Below are positions 1-12,717 of a stretch of DNA of 64,000 nucleotides, piece by piece. Below the pieces are notes generated by a model. That model had not been told where the DNA came from. It made no database searches and saw nothing but the letters and a program-made list of their open reading frames with translations. The stretch's first letter is position 1; every line of letters begins with the position of its first letter. The stretch is from Juglans regia (Eukaryota > Streptophyta > Magnoliopsida > Fagales > Juglandaceae). The DNA lies in contig NC_049903.1 of assembly GCF_001411555.2 (NCBI RefSeq), positions 27,044,270 through 27,108,269 of the forward strand, given 5' to 3'. The position numbers and the translations under genes are program-made.

Positions 1-58
1 GGTGATTGTTCAATATGATTGCTGAACTTTCTGATGTTTACCTTGTATTGCTCTTCAG

Positions 59-149
59 TAACTGGCAGCATGCTTACATGAAGAAGCTGGGTGGGTTGGT
101 CAACACCATTGAGAAGCACGTACAGAAGATATGGACTGAATCTGGATGA
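59..149 (+). CDS. Terminal exon of an unrecognised gene (5' part outside window)
   Basis: A pyrimidine-rich tract ending in CAG at 56-58 looks like a splice acceptor. From 60 an open frame of 29 residues runs to TGA at 147-149, starting NWQHAYMKKLGG and ending QKIWTESG. Position 59 would be the last part of a split codon. The peptide is hydrophilic and probably helical. I do not recognise the family. The gene would run towards LOG, so the two genes converge tail to tail. The following 200 bases look like a 3' UTR: AT-rich, with a short repeated ATGAATGAATGTTG word at about 266 and 321. The exon call rests only on acceptor plus frame. Confidence 0.45.
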
Positions 150-356
150 GCAGCATGGTTAGAAAGAATTGGCATGGTATATGTGATCTACCATTGTGGC
201 TATTTGGAAGATACTTTTGTGTGCTTAGAACAAATTGGGTTGTATGGTATCTTGGTGTCATTTTTATGAATGAATGTTGTTACAAATAGTTTCAAGATCG
301 TTTAGATTATTTGTCAGTGTCATGAATGAATGTTGGTACAGGGAGCGGCTAATTAT

Positions 357-820
357 TTATTGTTTTGGCCAAATGAACGGAACTTCAATTGCAATTGTTT
401 TAGAAAAGGTCAAAAAATCTAAATGATACTCTGCAGGTATTTCAACCAAATTTTCTGAATGTGAAACATCAAATTTATTTCTGGCGATTTCCGGTAAAAC
501 ACCGCAGCAAAAGTTGTTCTGTAATGTTGACATTTTCATTTCCGGCGAATACTTGTCGCCGCAAAAAGTAGTGATTACAATCCCAGCAAAAAAACCATGC
601 CAAAAACTATTGCGGCGCACCCTCTTCACGGCAAAAAAGGCCATGTAACAAATTTTATTCACGGCGAGAGGTATTCGCCGCTAGAAGATATTAGCCTCGA
701 AAAAAGGTCGCTGCTTTTTCTAATTGGCGGCGATATACTCGCCGATAAAGATGCTAGATTTTGCTCATTTTGGCACTGTATTGGCGACTAATTCTGGACG
801 TATTTTCTGCGATATGGCCT
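357..820. mobile_element. CACTA-like remnant with GGCGA/TCGCC hairpins
   Basis: Several short inverted motifs occur here: GGCGAATACTTGTCGCC near 543, CGGCGAGAGGTATTCGCCG near 663 and GGCGGCGATATACTCGCCG near 726. Spaced repeats of GGCGAC or TCGCC are typical of subterminal regions of plant CACTA (EnSpm) elements. I do not see CACTA ends or a target duplication, so this may be an internal fragment. The open frames here follow from the repeat composition and are not gene-like. Confidence 0.35.
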
Positions 821-2379
821 ACCATTTAACCTTTTCATCTAAATAGTTTTTCTATTCTTTCTAAGAGAAGTGATATTTGTACGATTAGTAGATCTAGTTG
901 GAATTGGACAAAAGGAGTTAATTGCCAAAACTTTTAAAGGATTAACTTACTAAAATTGAAAATTGAGGGAGCAAGAAATGATATTTGCAGTAGTAGAGTG
1001 CGCAAGCGCCTTGTAATTTTGTTTGAAAAAAAATAAGTAAATGTGAAATTTATATGAAAAAAAATTAATTTTGTAATAATGAACTTTACTCTTTTTCAAA
1101 ACAATTGTGCGACACTTAAACATTTTATGACTGTACATAGAATTACTCTTTAAAAAAAAAAGAAAAAAAACTATATAAGAGCAGGTAGCAGCTGCCTGAT
1201 AAACCTCCTTTCCCAAACTGAGTTTTAATGCATGCGGTGCTCGATTTGACTCATTGCCAAACCGAAATGATCCAATTAGTTGCATTAATAACCCCATAAC
1301 TAATAAACTAAGTAAGTCGAAGACATCATCACTTGGAAACTTTCTGCATGTGACAATATTCTTATCCAACACTCAATCAATCTTTGTCGCTCCTTTTCAT
1401 AACTGTTGCTTAGTCAATGTTGTTGATCTTATATATATATATATATATACACGACACAAATTAAATGAATAGGTTCTTTAATTTGAAGTGTGAAAATGGG
1501 AATGTCCGTCGTCCATGCATGCAACAAAGCTGCTTTCCTTCAAAAGTCGTCACTAAAATAGGGCAGCCGACGTTAATTCTTCCTAATTCATCGCGGACTA
1601 TACCTTTGGCATCTTTTAAAGCAAATGACATTAACTTTTGACAAATCTGGGAAGGGTTTGTTTTAATGACTTGACTTGAACGGCGTTTTCCCCCCCATTT
1701 TCATTCAATTCTGCCTGGTTTAAACATCCTTTCAACATTCGCTTTTGCTTATATGGCCTTTTCACATTTTAACCAAATTTCAACCAAAAACTTTACAAAA
1801 TTGACACCTCAACAACCAAAACATCCTCTGGCTCGATCATCATAAAATGTCGCCAAACACACAACAAAATGCTTGAGAAAACTGGGACCCAACAAAGTTA
1901 GCAAACTGTCCCAAGTTATTATCTATAGATAGCACAAGACTTATCGTCGATACCATGCACCTTTGTTCATGGGGTGACAAGTAGCTAGTGGCCCCAACAC
2001 AACACGTGTCATTGTCCCATTTGTCTGCAGAGGAGAGGGAACATCATCTTTCCCCAAGGGAGCAGAAAGAGACCCCTCTCTCTTCACCCAATTCAACCAA
2101 CAACACTTGCCCCCCGGTCAATTCCGTTATTGGTCGTTGGTTGGGTTACTCTTTGTCACTATCTCTAAGCTTTTAAGCATACATGCCAGCACACAGGTAC
2201 ACGAGAACATGGTTGGAGAAGTTTGATGCCAGTAATTGGCCCCTCCCCTTCATCCCTCCTGCATTAATGACACTTAGCCTCTTCTAAGTGGACACTTGGG
2301 TCTCTCCTCCTTTTATATTTTATTTGATTTTTCCTCTTTTGGTTTTGGATAAGTATGATAGTGCACTTACCAAACTAAA
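821..2379. other. Intergenic AT-rich DNA between two convergent genes
   Basis: I see no gene. There is an A-rich/T-rich stretch at 1020-1170, a TA microsatellite at about 1430-1450 and ordinary low-complexity sequence. Short ORFs here have no recognisable motif. Confidence 0.5.
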
Positions 2380-2512
2380 TCACTGTCTAGTTACTTTTGT
2401 GTACTCCTTTACATACTCCACTAATGTAATTGGCTGTGTTATTTTTTTTAATATAAAATAACTATTTTGACCAATCACATTAATAGAGTACACAAAAGTG
2501 ATTGTACGTAAC
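2380..2512. mobile_element. Foldback MITE of about 130 bp
   Basis: The two halves are inverted copies. TTACTTTTGTGTACTC at 2391-2406 matches the complement of GAGTACACAAAAGTGATTG at about 2486-2504. TAATGTAATTGG near 2423 matches the complement of CCAATCACATTA near 2471. A central run of T and A separates the arms. It lies just beyond the 3' end of LOG. Family unassigned; no clear target duplication. Confidence 0.55.
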
Positions 2513-2829
2513 AAAACTTGTTAAGAAATAAGAATGAAGAGGAAAACATAAGTGGCAAAGGCTAGGAATCAGTTGATCATGTAGTCAATTACCATTTTGA
2601 AGGGAAAAAGTTGAGAAGCCTATAATAGTAAACTACTTGGGATGAAATCAAAGTTCCAAAGAGAAAAAAAAAAAAAAAATGCTGAAGCTTCACATATTGT
2701 GGTCAATTGCAATAATTTACAAAAACAAGAAAATCGAAGTTCAAATAACAGAAATGGATCTTCTTCACATCAGCTTCTTCTACCTCCAAAATTCCATCCA
2801 CCTCCTGTTTAAGGCAATTGGCCCCCACA

Positions 2830-5800
2830 TCACCTAGAGATGCCATAGTTTTGAGGGTAGCCAAGCTGCTCCATCTCCCAGCTTGACTTTGAAGCAACTC
2901 CTTCATGACAGGGGACATACTCCTATGACAAGGAACAAGCAAGAAAACATAAGATACAGAGTAATTATTTCTAGAAACAATTTGGTCCTAAGAAACATTA
3001 AATTATTGTCCTCAATCTATAGAAGTGAAGCTGAATGTTATGAAAAATAAAGCAAACTTATCAAAGGAAAGAAAAAATGTAGCAAGAAAAGCTTCCATGT
3101 ATGCAATATACAGAGAGTGAGGGAACAGAAGATTTTGAGGCGAAACTTGGTAGATTACACACACCAAGTTCAGACAGAAAACACTAGGAAAAAAAGAAAA
3201 CAAACCAAGAGGGTTCTTTTGCTTTAGGTACCTCCAATTTCTTCACCAACTCCTTTGGTGATGGTGCAGATACAATTATTTGGCGGGCACTGGGACTAAC
3301 AAATCCTTCTTCCACTGCTTTGTCAATAAATGAAAGCAGCGAATTATAATATCCGTCAACATTCAGCAATCCCACCTGCAAATTGTGAAAATGTGTATCA
3401 GTCATCTGAATAAGCATATTGGAGAACAACTTAAGCAGTTTTAGAAGGAGTTAAGTTCGTTGGATCAGGCAGAAAATGCACAAAAGTATAATACCGGTTT
3501 ATCGTGAATTCCAAGTTGAGCCCAGGTTATCACTTCAAGTAGCTCTTCCAGAGTTCCATAACCACCTACATGGAACACCACATGAACTTCTACTAAGACA
3601 AATATAAAGGGCAAATCATCACTTCTACTAGAAAGTGCCCATTTGGAATATCTTTGAATGTTATTGATGCCCATTACCATTTCAGAGACAAAATAGAGTT
3701 AAACTTCACATTCAAACAGCTCATTTGAATTTCAAAGACTGGTTTTACTAGTTCTATTTTGATGGACATGGTTTTTTATTCATCCATTACTCATGAGCCT
3801 AATTAAGCCTATACGTTTTCTCTACTCTAGTATCTACTGCTCCTATTCTATGTTATAAAAAAAAATAAAAAGATGCATAATCGTAAAACACCCTCGTTAT
3901 CTTAAGGGAGTGTTCTAGTCCTCGTTTCCACTATCTCCTAGGCAAGGTGTCCCCACTTAGTGGGAAAAAAGAAAAAATAGGTGGGGGTGTTGGAAGGTGG
4001 GGTTTCCCAAGCTAGAAAAAATGACTGTTATGCCCTACATGTCCTCCTCCATTTTCACCTGCTGTATTTTCAGGCTCAGGAATCGAGATGGATGATTAAG
4101 TTTTAAAAGGGTAAGCATCATTCCCTGTTAGGTGCAGGTACTAGTTGGCGAAACTATTTGGTGCAAGTGTGTCTTCATGTCCTTTTCACCCTACATGGCA
4201 GATAAAACTTTTTGCACAGTAAGACCACAGGCTATGGGACTGATTAGAGAAACAAAGGATATTAACCACAGAAGCAGGGATCCTCAGAAGCTTATAATTT
4301 TCAGTGTAAGATGTGGACGGGTCAATGATCAGGGTTTGAAACTCATCATGGGTCTTGGGGTTTGTGAGGGAAAGCTGAGAAATTTATGATAATTCAGGCT
4401 CCATTACAATTGCTTTCACACCATTAATCAATACCATATACAGATGCATAAATCGACAGCCACAATAGGGAAATCTCGCGCAATTTTGACACGTTCTTGT
4501 GAAGATCTCATTTTTCCACTCAACAGCCTTTAACATTAAACTATCATGCTTCAGTAACGGTTTAGATTGAGGAGAAAAGAAAGTCATCCCTTCTATCACC
4601 TATGAAATCCAACTTGAGTAGGGGTACCTAATACAGGTCTGATCTGGGAATTAAAAGATTAAGTAAAGGTTCCTTAGTGATCTAACATAACAGCAGCATT
4701 GGCCTGGGAAATGAACCTAATTGTTCTTTTCCCCTCTAACATCTCTTTTTTTTTTTAATTTGAAACAAAAATAAAACATAAAGGCTGCAACTTTTTAAGG
4801 GGAAACATAAGCCAAATCAGATGACTATGGGTACTTTTTTGACGTATGATTAGGAGGCTATCAGTATCAGCTGTTCCTTTCCTTATTTCAGAGAGAGTTT
4901 CTCGAGTACAAGAAGCAACTGAGAGATCGAGTCATCAAACAAAGAGATCAAAACATGAACATGGTCAATCTTAAATGCTAAAATTAGCAAATTAAAACCC
5001 TGAAAGACTTGAACTTTTCTTGACTTGGAAATCATAGCGTAAATAGATCACTTTGCGGGGCTTATACTAACCAGGTAAGGCAATAAAGGCATCTGAATGC
5101 CTAGCCATCTCTGCCTTCCTTTGGTGCATATCTGCAACTGTCTTTAATTCCCCCACTGTTTCACCAGTGAGCTGCGTAAACAAATATAAATTCTAGAAAT
5201 TAAATATCAGAGATAGAGAGAGAGAGAAACAAAGAGAGAGATGTATTTGGAGTTTTGTGCAGTGATGCAATGATGTGTGTTGCAGGAATGGTGGACTTTC
5301 AACCCAGTGACTCCCTAGCCAGTAATTTTAATATCTCATCATGCGGTGATAAAAAGAATTCGAACGTTAGAAACAGACAAAGAAGAAAAACACAAGAAAA
5401 TATTCATTGCTCAACTGATCATATAAAGTTGATATAGTGAAAAAGGAACCCAGAGAGAACAGCAACAGAGTCAGAGATATATACACAAAGGTGGGGCAGT
5501 GTGAACAGCTGAAGTATTATTATGGATAAGTCTGCCATTGCCAAGCATTCCTAACTTAAAAAATCTTGAGAACCAAGGATAACGTAATACGAAGTACATC
5601 TAAAAAATAAAAGAAGGACAAAAAAAATAAGTTTCAGACAAGACAAAACAAGTGATTTAAAGATAAAAGAAAGAAGCTGAGAGCAAAAGATGAAAATTGA
5701 AAAGAAATAAAGTCTCAAGGGTAAGGCAAAAAAGAAATACTAAATAATAGAACTTTATAAAAACAAGAAAAGGTTCAAGACTTTTTTTCTAGCTCATGTA

Positions 5801-6999
5801 GCAGACATACCTCTCGAGGCATGAGCGTCTTGGGAATAACTCTGCGGAGAGACAATAACATGACAAAAAAATCAGTTGCAAACTTGCAATGGAGAACAAA
5901 ACCGAGAATAACATCATCACCAGTTCACTGATTTTGTTTCTTGAACTATAACTATAATTCCCGTTGTTATTTCAGATTTGAGGAAGAGCAGAAGAATAAC
6001 AGACTCACCCAATAACATGCCGACCACCGTTGTGAACGGCCTGTGAAACCAAACCCATTAAACCTATGCTGCCTCCTCCATAGACCAAATCAATGTTCCT
6101 CGCGACCTTTGAGAAACCATAAACAAATCAGCAAAAAGATACAAATGAGCAAAAAAAAGCAGGTTTTTTTTTTGTTTTCCCTTTATGTGGGTATTATCAT
6201 ATATGAACATTTAAAAGTAATTTTTTTTTTTTTTTTGTGGAGTACACCACTTTTTGAGAACTCCAGAGAGAGAAACAGGGATGGGAAGGGGTTCTACATG
6301 CTCATTCAGCATGAGAGTACTATTTTAGTACATTTGGCTCTCATCTTTTTAGCCGTATAAGGAACAGAAAGAGGTACAGAGGATAAGATTAAAGAAAAAG
6401 AGTGACAGATTAATTTGGGAAAATGAAAGCAACCACGTATCTTGCACATTCATGGAAACATGGCGTACAAACTTTTCCATCTTTAAGAGAGCATATTTTA
6501 AATGTTGTTGAGTTTCCTTATAAAGACATGACAGAGAGAGACGGAGACAGAAACAGAGACAGAGAGGCTGAGAGCAGTTGAATAAATTACCAAGCAGACA
6601 AACCCAAGAAAGAAGATGAGTAGTCTCATGTTTAAGAAATCAATCAAAATTTCCAAAATATAAAAGCCTACGAACCAAGTTACAAACAAGTTATAAACAT
6701 AATGAGCGTAGCCCCTAAAAACAATGCAGAAACAAAGTCATTTCCTGAAAACTCCACATATCAACAAAACCCATAATAAGAGGAAATCAAGCCAATATTT
6801 CCCAATGACACAGGTGCAAGACGCCTGCCAAAAGTAACATAACGAATTCAGGAGGGAAAAGAAAGGAAACCATGAATACCAATTCCTTGCCAAGCTCAAT
6901 GGCGGCATCTTGATAGCTACTCTTCTTGCCTTGGCTACTCCCACAGAACACACAAATCCTCTTGAACTTTGATTGCCTCATCTCACTCTCTACTTCCAT
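2830..6999 (-). CDS. LOG: Cytokinin riboside 5'-monophosphate phosphoribohydrolase (LONELY GUY family)
   Basis: LOG enzymes act in the cytosol and nucleus. They cleave cytokinin nucleoside monophosphates to the free active base plus ribose 5-phosphate, in one step. Seven exons, minus strand: 6999-6880, 6106-6009, 5841-5811, 5171-5072, 3565-3495, 3375-3232, 2922-2830. They sum to 657 nt, giving 218 residues plus TGA, the usual family length. All introns are GT-AG; the fourth is longest (about 1.5 kb). The product starts MEVESEM, then has the Rossmann-type [11 protein letters not shown] (residues 14-24), [21 protein letters not shown] with the conserved Arg, and the signature PGGYGTLEE containing the catalytic Glu. 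It ends EYVPCHEG...YGISR. The start is the ATG at 6999; an in-frame GTG lies 9 bases upstream. No frameshift or missing residue. Subtype (LOG1/3/5/7-like) is not resolved. Confidence 0.96.
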
Positions 7000-7582
7000 T
7001 GCTTTCACTCTCTTTCTCTTTTTGTTTTATTGCTTTCCCTACTCTCTTAAAGTCCTTCCAGTATTTTCTTCTCACTCTGGTTCTTGTTGGGTTACAAACT
7101 GGGGTCCACGTCCCTCTTAGAAAGAAGAACCTCCCTCCTCTGCTTTTCTCTGTCTCTTTGCTTCCTAACCTATAGAAGTATATCAGAGAACCGTAAGAGT
7201 ATGAAAGGAGACCCTTTCGCTTGACCACTTCTACTCTCTCCAGTGTGTCCTGCTCATGCCTCCTCTATATGTAAACCTCCTCCACACGTGACAATCGATC
7301 TTTGCACGCTTGCACTACTCACTCACACACAATTTGTATTGGCACGCGTGGACCACTTATTTTTATGTCACACCCTCCCTCTCTACTTCTTTGTTTATTA
7401 TTATTATTATTATTTTTATTATGAGAAGAACATAGAACACAACCAATATGAGATCCCCGAAATAAAACATAATATTTTAAGAAAAATAAGGTTGTTTATT
7501 GACGTATCGGATATATAACTAGTGCTGTGGAAATCTTTCATATTAGCTAGCTGCATAAAAAAGTATTAGTATTTCAATTTAA
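7000..7582 (-). promoter_or_regulatory. LOG 5' leader and proximal promoter region
   Basis: Immediately upstream of the LOG start the minus strand is rich in GA, complementary to CT-rich runs at 7001-7170; this is common in plant 5' leaders. A weak TATA-like CATATAG lies near 7268 on the minus strand. A TTA microsatellite lies at about 7388-7420. I cannot fix the transcription start from sequence alone. Confidence 0.35.
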
Positions 7583-7752
7583 GGCTCGGTTTGGATACAA
7601 AAATATTTTTAACTTATCTTATTTCATCATTACAATTTTATTAAATTTTTATATAAAATATAATAAATAATTTAATTTTTTTCAAATATAAAAATAATAA
7701 TATTTTATTCAACTCATCTAAAACTATCTCATCTTATTATCTAAACGAACCC
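7583..7752. mobile_element. Harbinger/Tourist-like MITE (170 bp)
   Basis: The left end GGCTCGGTTTGGATA and the right end TATCTAAACGAACCC are imperfect inverted repeats. Flanks are TAA on the left and TAG on the right, a degraded 3-bp duplication as expected for PIF/Harbinger. The interior is AT-rich with ATAAAATATAATAAATAATTT and CATCTTATTATCT motifs. Related copies or fragments are near 12040-12125, at 34218-34397 and, more distantly, at 48246-48588. Confidence 0.6.
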
Positions 7753-8318
7753 TAGGGTCATGATATATTTACCCTACAATTCATATTTTAAGAAAAGAAA
7801 TTTCAGAGAACAAAGTATGCCATAAACTCAAAGGGATTGGTTTTTTGTTTGTTTGTTTGTGTATGGAGTTTATTTAGGCTCTTCTCATGTATATTATTTC
7901 TCATATAAACTCAAAAGAGAGTAATTTGATGTCACTAATTAAACTCATGAATCCCCATTTGAAAACTTATCTAGTCGACTTGTGTTCTTTTTTGCAGGAA
8001 AATTACAAAAATAACATTGTTTGAACAATACAGTTTTATAACACATCTAATTAATAAAGTTTTTATATGATATGATTTGATTTCAAAGAGAAAATTTAAA
8101 AATGTAAAAAAAATCAAATATTGTCATGTAAGTGATGTGGATGATCAAGTGTTGTACACGTCACGCCAACCTACAAACAAAATAACTCTTTTTTTTTTTT
8201 AATCTCTTCATAAATTATTTTAATATTTTTATAAACTTTTACATAATGCAATTCGAATTCAAATTGAGCTTTTGGTATCAATCCTCCGTAACTAATTAAC
8301 CATCATTATTTTGAATAG

Positions 8319-8354
<36 letters not shown>

Positions 8355-11300
8355 AAATTCAAAATACCGTCATATTAATTAGCATTAAAACTAAACCTTT
8401 CAATTGTGCATGAAAGACAATTTAAGCTTATTGCATGCAGTCAACACAATGTATGATAAAAAAAAAACTCTTTGCTATTCATTATTCTCCTGCATACCAT
8501 ATTTTTATTTTTTCTATTTATTTTTTTGTTTTATTATTCTTATATAAACTAATAGATCAGTTATTTTACTCATCATCCATACACCACATATTTAGTAAGA
8601 AAACAAAAATTATGTATAGTGTGTAGTGTGTAGACGAACAGTAAAAGAACTCTATTAGTTTAAGAATAATAAAACAAAAAAAAATATATCATAAATGATA
8701 AAGGAAGCATGTAATTAATCATGACTTGTCTTGGCATTTTAGAAGGAGACCATGTCCACTTCCACTAACTCTAATCCACATTTATTTATGAGAAGTCGAT
8801 CGTAAGATCATAAGCAAATAGAGATCAGAATCAAACATTATATATATCAAACGTTTAATTGGTAGTATCCGATTAAGACAGTACGCTCATGTCATGCATT
8901 GTGCAGCGCAAGGAAGTTAGCTGAATGATGTTCACATCAAATCTTGAAGATTTGTCGTTAGAGAAATGGGGACTTGTCCCATTAATGCCTAATTTTGATG
9001 TTTGATGAACAGATCAGTTTCATGCGATGGTGCATGGACTCATCTCATGTGGCTGGCCTGCTTAGCAATATATATATATATATGAGACTCACACGCTTAT
9101 TTAAAAAGAACATGATTAATCATCTAATCCTGCAAATCAACAATCAAAGATGCTTCGATTGGGGTCAATGTAAGTGCTTGGATCAGATGTCTAGCTTCTT
9201 AATTCACCCTAGAATGGAAAAATAAAAGAAAAAACTACTTGAAAAATGGAAACTCTAACCTAGCTAGGGCATGAAGGATAGGGGAGATCGAAGATCAAGA
9301 GGTGCATGGGAGGAATGGGTCCATATATAGAAAAGGTTAATTTGCAGTACTACTGTTGCCCTATATATATAATATGAATAATATTAATATTAATGCTTGT
9401 GAAACTGGCATTCTCAAATAATTAATTAATTACTAAATGAATTTTCATTTCTTTTTTAATTATTATTTATTTTACAAATTACAATTTAATTAAGTAGTGA
9501 TGAGCAAAGTATGGGTAAAATTATTATACACAAGAATCAGATAGGTAGGCCGTGGTGATAATTTAGAGCACTGTGCATTGATGATTGAACAAAGAACATT
9601 AGTGGGTTATGGCCTATCACCATGTACCCTCATCCACCTTCCCTTAGTCGACACACTTGTTGTATCCATAGGAAACATTTAATTTTTATTTCACGCGGCC
9701 CCCTCCCTTCCCCATATGATCCCCAGCTAGCTACTCTTTGATCACTACCTCTCCAACTCCAACTCCAACTCCAACTCCAAGCATGCTGTCCCCAACTCTA
9801 ATTGCATTGCCCCTCTCCTCCACCTGCAGTACCCACTCATCCAGCTTCTCTGGCCAATAAACCAAGCCCCTTTCTTTATTACTCTCAACCATTTTTCTAT
9901 GACCCCATGCATTTGGCTCCATTTTCTTATCATTTCTTCTGGGCTAGCTGCTGCTGCTTGCTATAATTACTAACTTAAGTCTTATATTCTATTGTTATTT
10001 ACAATGCCAGGATTGCAGGAACTGAACCCTAACCTTAAACTAATGTGTATTAATGTATTATTAATGTTTTTGACAGTACCCCTGGCCTCCTTCCTAATCC
10101 CCATAATTGGCCTTTTCTGGTTGTTTTCTTTTTCTCTGCTATTCTCTTTTGCTTGTCTGCTTTCTGTCCATGCCCTATGTTTAGAGATTATAAACCCATT
10201 ATTACTATTCTTAGATAGGGGATCGAGCGCGTACTTATATATTATTTCTTAACTCTTACATGCTTGCATGCGCATTTTGACTCATGTTTTTGCGTGTTTT
10301 TTGAGTGTGTGTGTGTTTGTGTTCGAGGGCATTTGTTGGCTAATCCGTACAGTTCTTGTTCCTTGTTATAAATAGAAATATTCCTTTAGCCCTGCAAATA
10401 TAGAAATAGCTGACTTAACAACAAGAAAAGTAGTTCAGGAGAAAATTGGGTAATTTTTTTGGCATCAATATGTTTTCGAGTTCTAAAATTAATTTGTATG
10501 GATTTTACGTGGGAGAGAGAGATATAACACACGAAGTGAGTATGACAACATTTATTAGCATCATGTTCAAAAGATTCATGCAAGTAATCTTAAATATTAT
10601 TAGGTTTATTTTATGTGTGTATCTCTCTGATCTTTTAAATCTCAAAAATTTAAACGATAACATGATGATTAGATATTTATCCGAATATTCGGAACGAATA
10701 ATTCTCAAGCCTTCCTTACATCAAAAGTGCAGAAGAGTCGAGAACCAATCCATAGTTGAGATCAATCCCTCGCTCTTTAATTTGCCTAATTCAAAAGGCC
10801 ATCATAACAAGGAAACCGAGTCATGAGTCTTCACTTTCAATATATGTAGTACTGCCTATCCTTTTTGACTTCCAAAATAAAAATGACAGACTGCACTTTT
10901 TGCAAAATATATATATCATGAATTAAGCTGCTGTAGCGCCAATGTCAAATATGCGATAAAGAAGAAACGAAGCAAAAGAACAAACAAAACCCTGTAAGTG
11001 CTAGGTCATCATGACTTATATATCATTTTAGAGTAACCTTAGATATAATTTTAGAGTATATAAATATTGCGTACTCGGCCTTTTGAGTAAATATGAGATC
11101 TATTTTTAAAAAATAATTTTTTTTTTTTTTTTTTTACGTGAGTCTCAAATTGTCCATTTTTTAAAATGGAATATAATAGTGTGTAAGATTTGTACATTTT
11201 AAAACTGTACAAATCATTTGATCTCATCGTCATTTTAATTTCCATAGCAAGCCAAGTAATATTAACAAAAAGAATATTGAAATCTATATTTTATATAGAT

Positions 11301-11417
11301 TTTGTGCTCTAAACTATATATCAAGAGTACTCACCCAAACATTGGACCCTTGAATTATTAAACGTTCAACGTCCTAGTACACTACTCTTTGTTTGGATCT
11401 AAAGGGTTTAGAATATA
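7753..11417. other. Gene-free intergenic DNA with microsatellites
   Basis: No coding sequence supported. It contains an (AT)16 run at 8320-8351, a shorter TA run near 9068-9082, a TTAA/ATTA-rich block at about 9370-9440 and a (CTCCAA)5 hexamer array at 9751-9780. The hexamer array produces paired open frames of LE or LG repeats on the minus strand; those are artefacts. The 86-residue frame at 9992-10252 is very hydrophobic but has no homologue I know and no leader context. Confidence 0.5.
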
Positions 11418-11545
11418 CACTATAAGAAAATTACTTATTTACGATCAGTTAATTTTAAAAAAATGACTATTTGTAACTAAAATTAGTTGCGAATAGTCTT
11501 TTGGTTGTAATAAATTGGTCACAAAAATCTATTTTTCTTGTAGTG
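11418..11545. mobile_element. CACTA-type MITE (128 bp) with 3-bp target duplication
   Basis: It starts CACTATAAGAAAA and ends TTTTTCTTGTAGTG, an inverted repeat with the CACTA terminus. It is flanked on both sides by ATA (11415-11417 and 11546-11548), the 3-bp duplication that CACTA elements make. The interior has TTGCGAATAG and TTGTAATAAATTGGTC words. It is far too short to code and would be mobilised in trans. Confidence 0.75.
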
Positions 11546-11548
11546 ATA

Positions 11549-12485
11549 TATATTACATACGTCGTCTCTTTTTTTCACTCTTTTTTTTTCTTTTTTGTAT
11601 CATTCTTAAATTAACAACTAAAATCTGAACAGGGGTCGTATTATGGTATTATATATTTTTTGAGTTTTGATAATTATTTGAGATGTAAAGTGTAAAATGC
11701 CGGCCAGTTGGTTGAGATGTAAAGTTCCATAACTTGAAAGATTCGGCTAGAAAGTTTGAGTAAATGGACAGACTTCATTAGTACTGGCCGCATATATAGA
11801 TTTTTTGTGACCTTTAGAATTAGTGTCTCATATCATGCTCTGACCAAAAAGAGATTAATGTCTCACCAACACCAAAATGGTCCTGAAATTAAGACTAAAT
11901 TAAGTTAAATATTGTAAAACCCTTGTTATGATCACGATCAATTAAGTACTGTCATATGCTATTGTACATATCAAATTATAACTTTTTTTTTTTTTTGTCT
12001 TACTAGCATATGTAAATTAAAGTTGAATTGTTTATTATATATATTTTATGTGAGAATTTGAGAAAGTTGTAATGATGAAAAGAGATGAGATGAAGCCGTT
12101 TCTGTATCCAAATGAAACCTTAATACAGGAATATTGGATATTGATCGATCTATATATGTAGGTCAATGTTATAAGTTTCAATCTTGTAATTTGGAGTAAA
12201 CCTTAAGAACTGATATTGTAGATTTTTCTTATTGTAATTTCTCTCCAATACATGCAATTAATTATCTTTTGCAAGTAGAAGTTGAATTTTATTTCACAAA
12301 TTAAAGAAAATCCTTTCTTTTTTATTTTTGTCAAGGAAGATTGTTATTAATTAAGTTAATAATAGATCGCTGCAATCATTCTCACAACACAAATTAGGAG
12401 AAGAGACAGCCAAAAAACCTTTATAATTCCCTTATGATCAATATAATGCAATGCGGTCATGTTTGTGGTATGGTCTTTATTATAA
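11549..12485. other. Intergenic DNA with a truncated Harbinger-like MITE end
   Basis: No gene. At about 12070-12122 the sequence GAGATGAGATGAAG followed by GTATCCAAATGAAACCTTA resembles the right end of the GTTTGGATA-type MITE seen at 7583; its left half is not evident. The rest is AT-rich sequence with poly-T at about 11983-11996. Confidence 0.35.
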
Positions 12486-12717
12486 GAGAAATGTTAGGGA
12501 GCCCGTTTTGACGTTTGATTTGCCCGATTTATTTATTTTTTCATATCATTTTTTTAACACTTTTAAATATTTTTAAAAAAAAATTAAAAAATTCTCAATA
12601 TTATTAAACAATATTTTCTTAATTACTAAGTAAAAAAAAAACTAGAAAAAAATAAAAAAACCGATCAGGCAAATAAAACCATAGCCCAAACCGGACTCCC
12701 TAACATTTTCATTTTTC
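12486..12717. mobile_element. Mutator-like MITE (232 bp) with 9-bp target duplication
   Basis: The nine bases TTATTATAA occur directly on both sides, at 12477-12485 and 12718-12726. The ends are inverted: GAGAAATGTTAGGGAG on the left, and CTCCCTAACATTTTC on the right followed by a few extra bases. A perfect 9-bp duplication is the hallmark of Mutator-like elements. The interior is AT-rich and non-coding. Confidence 0.7.

Noticed and set aside
7008..7008. Upstream start for LOG giving MKAM at the N-terminus
   Set aside because: The codon is GTG, not ATG; the ATG at 6999 fits the usual short LOG N-terminus.
9731..9933. Two overlapping minus-strand ORFs of about 62 residues
   Set aside because: Their C-terminal VGVGVG or LELELE strings come from the (CTCCAA)5 array; no domain or splice support.
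9992..10252. Hydrophobic 86-residue plus-strand ORF resembling a membrane peptide
   Set aside because: T-rich sequence gives Leu/Phe codons by chance; no homologue recognised, no conserved neighbours or splice signals.
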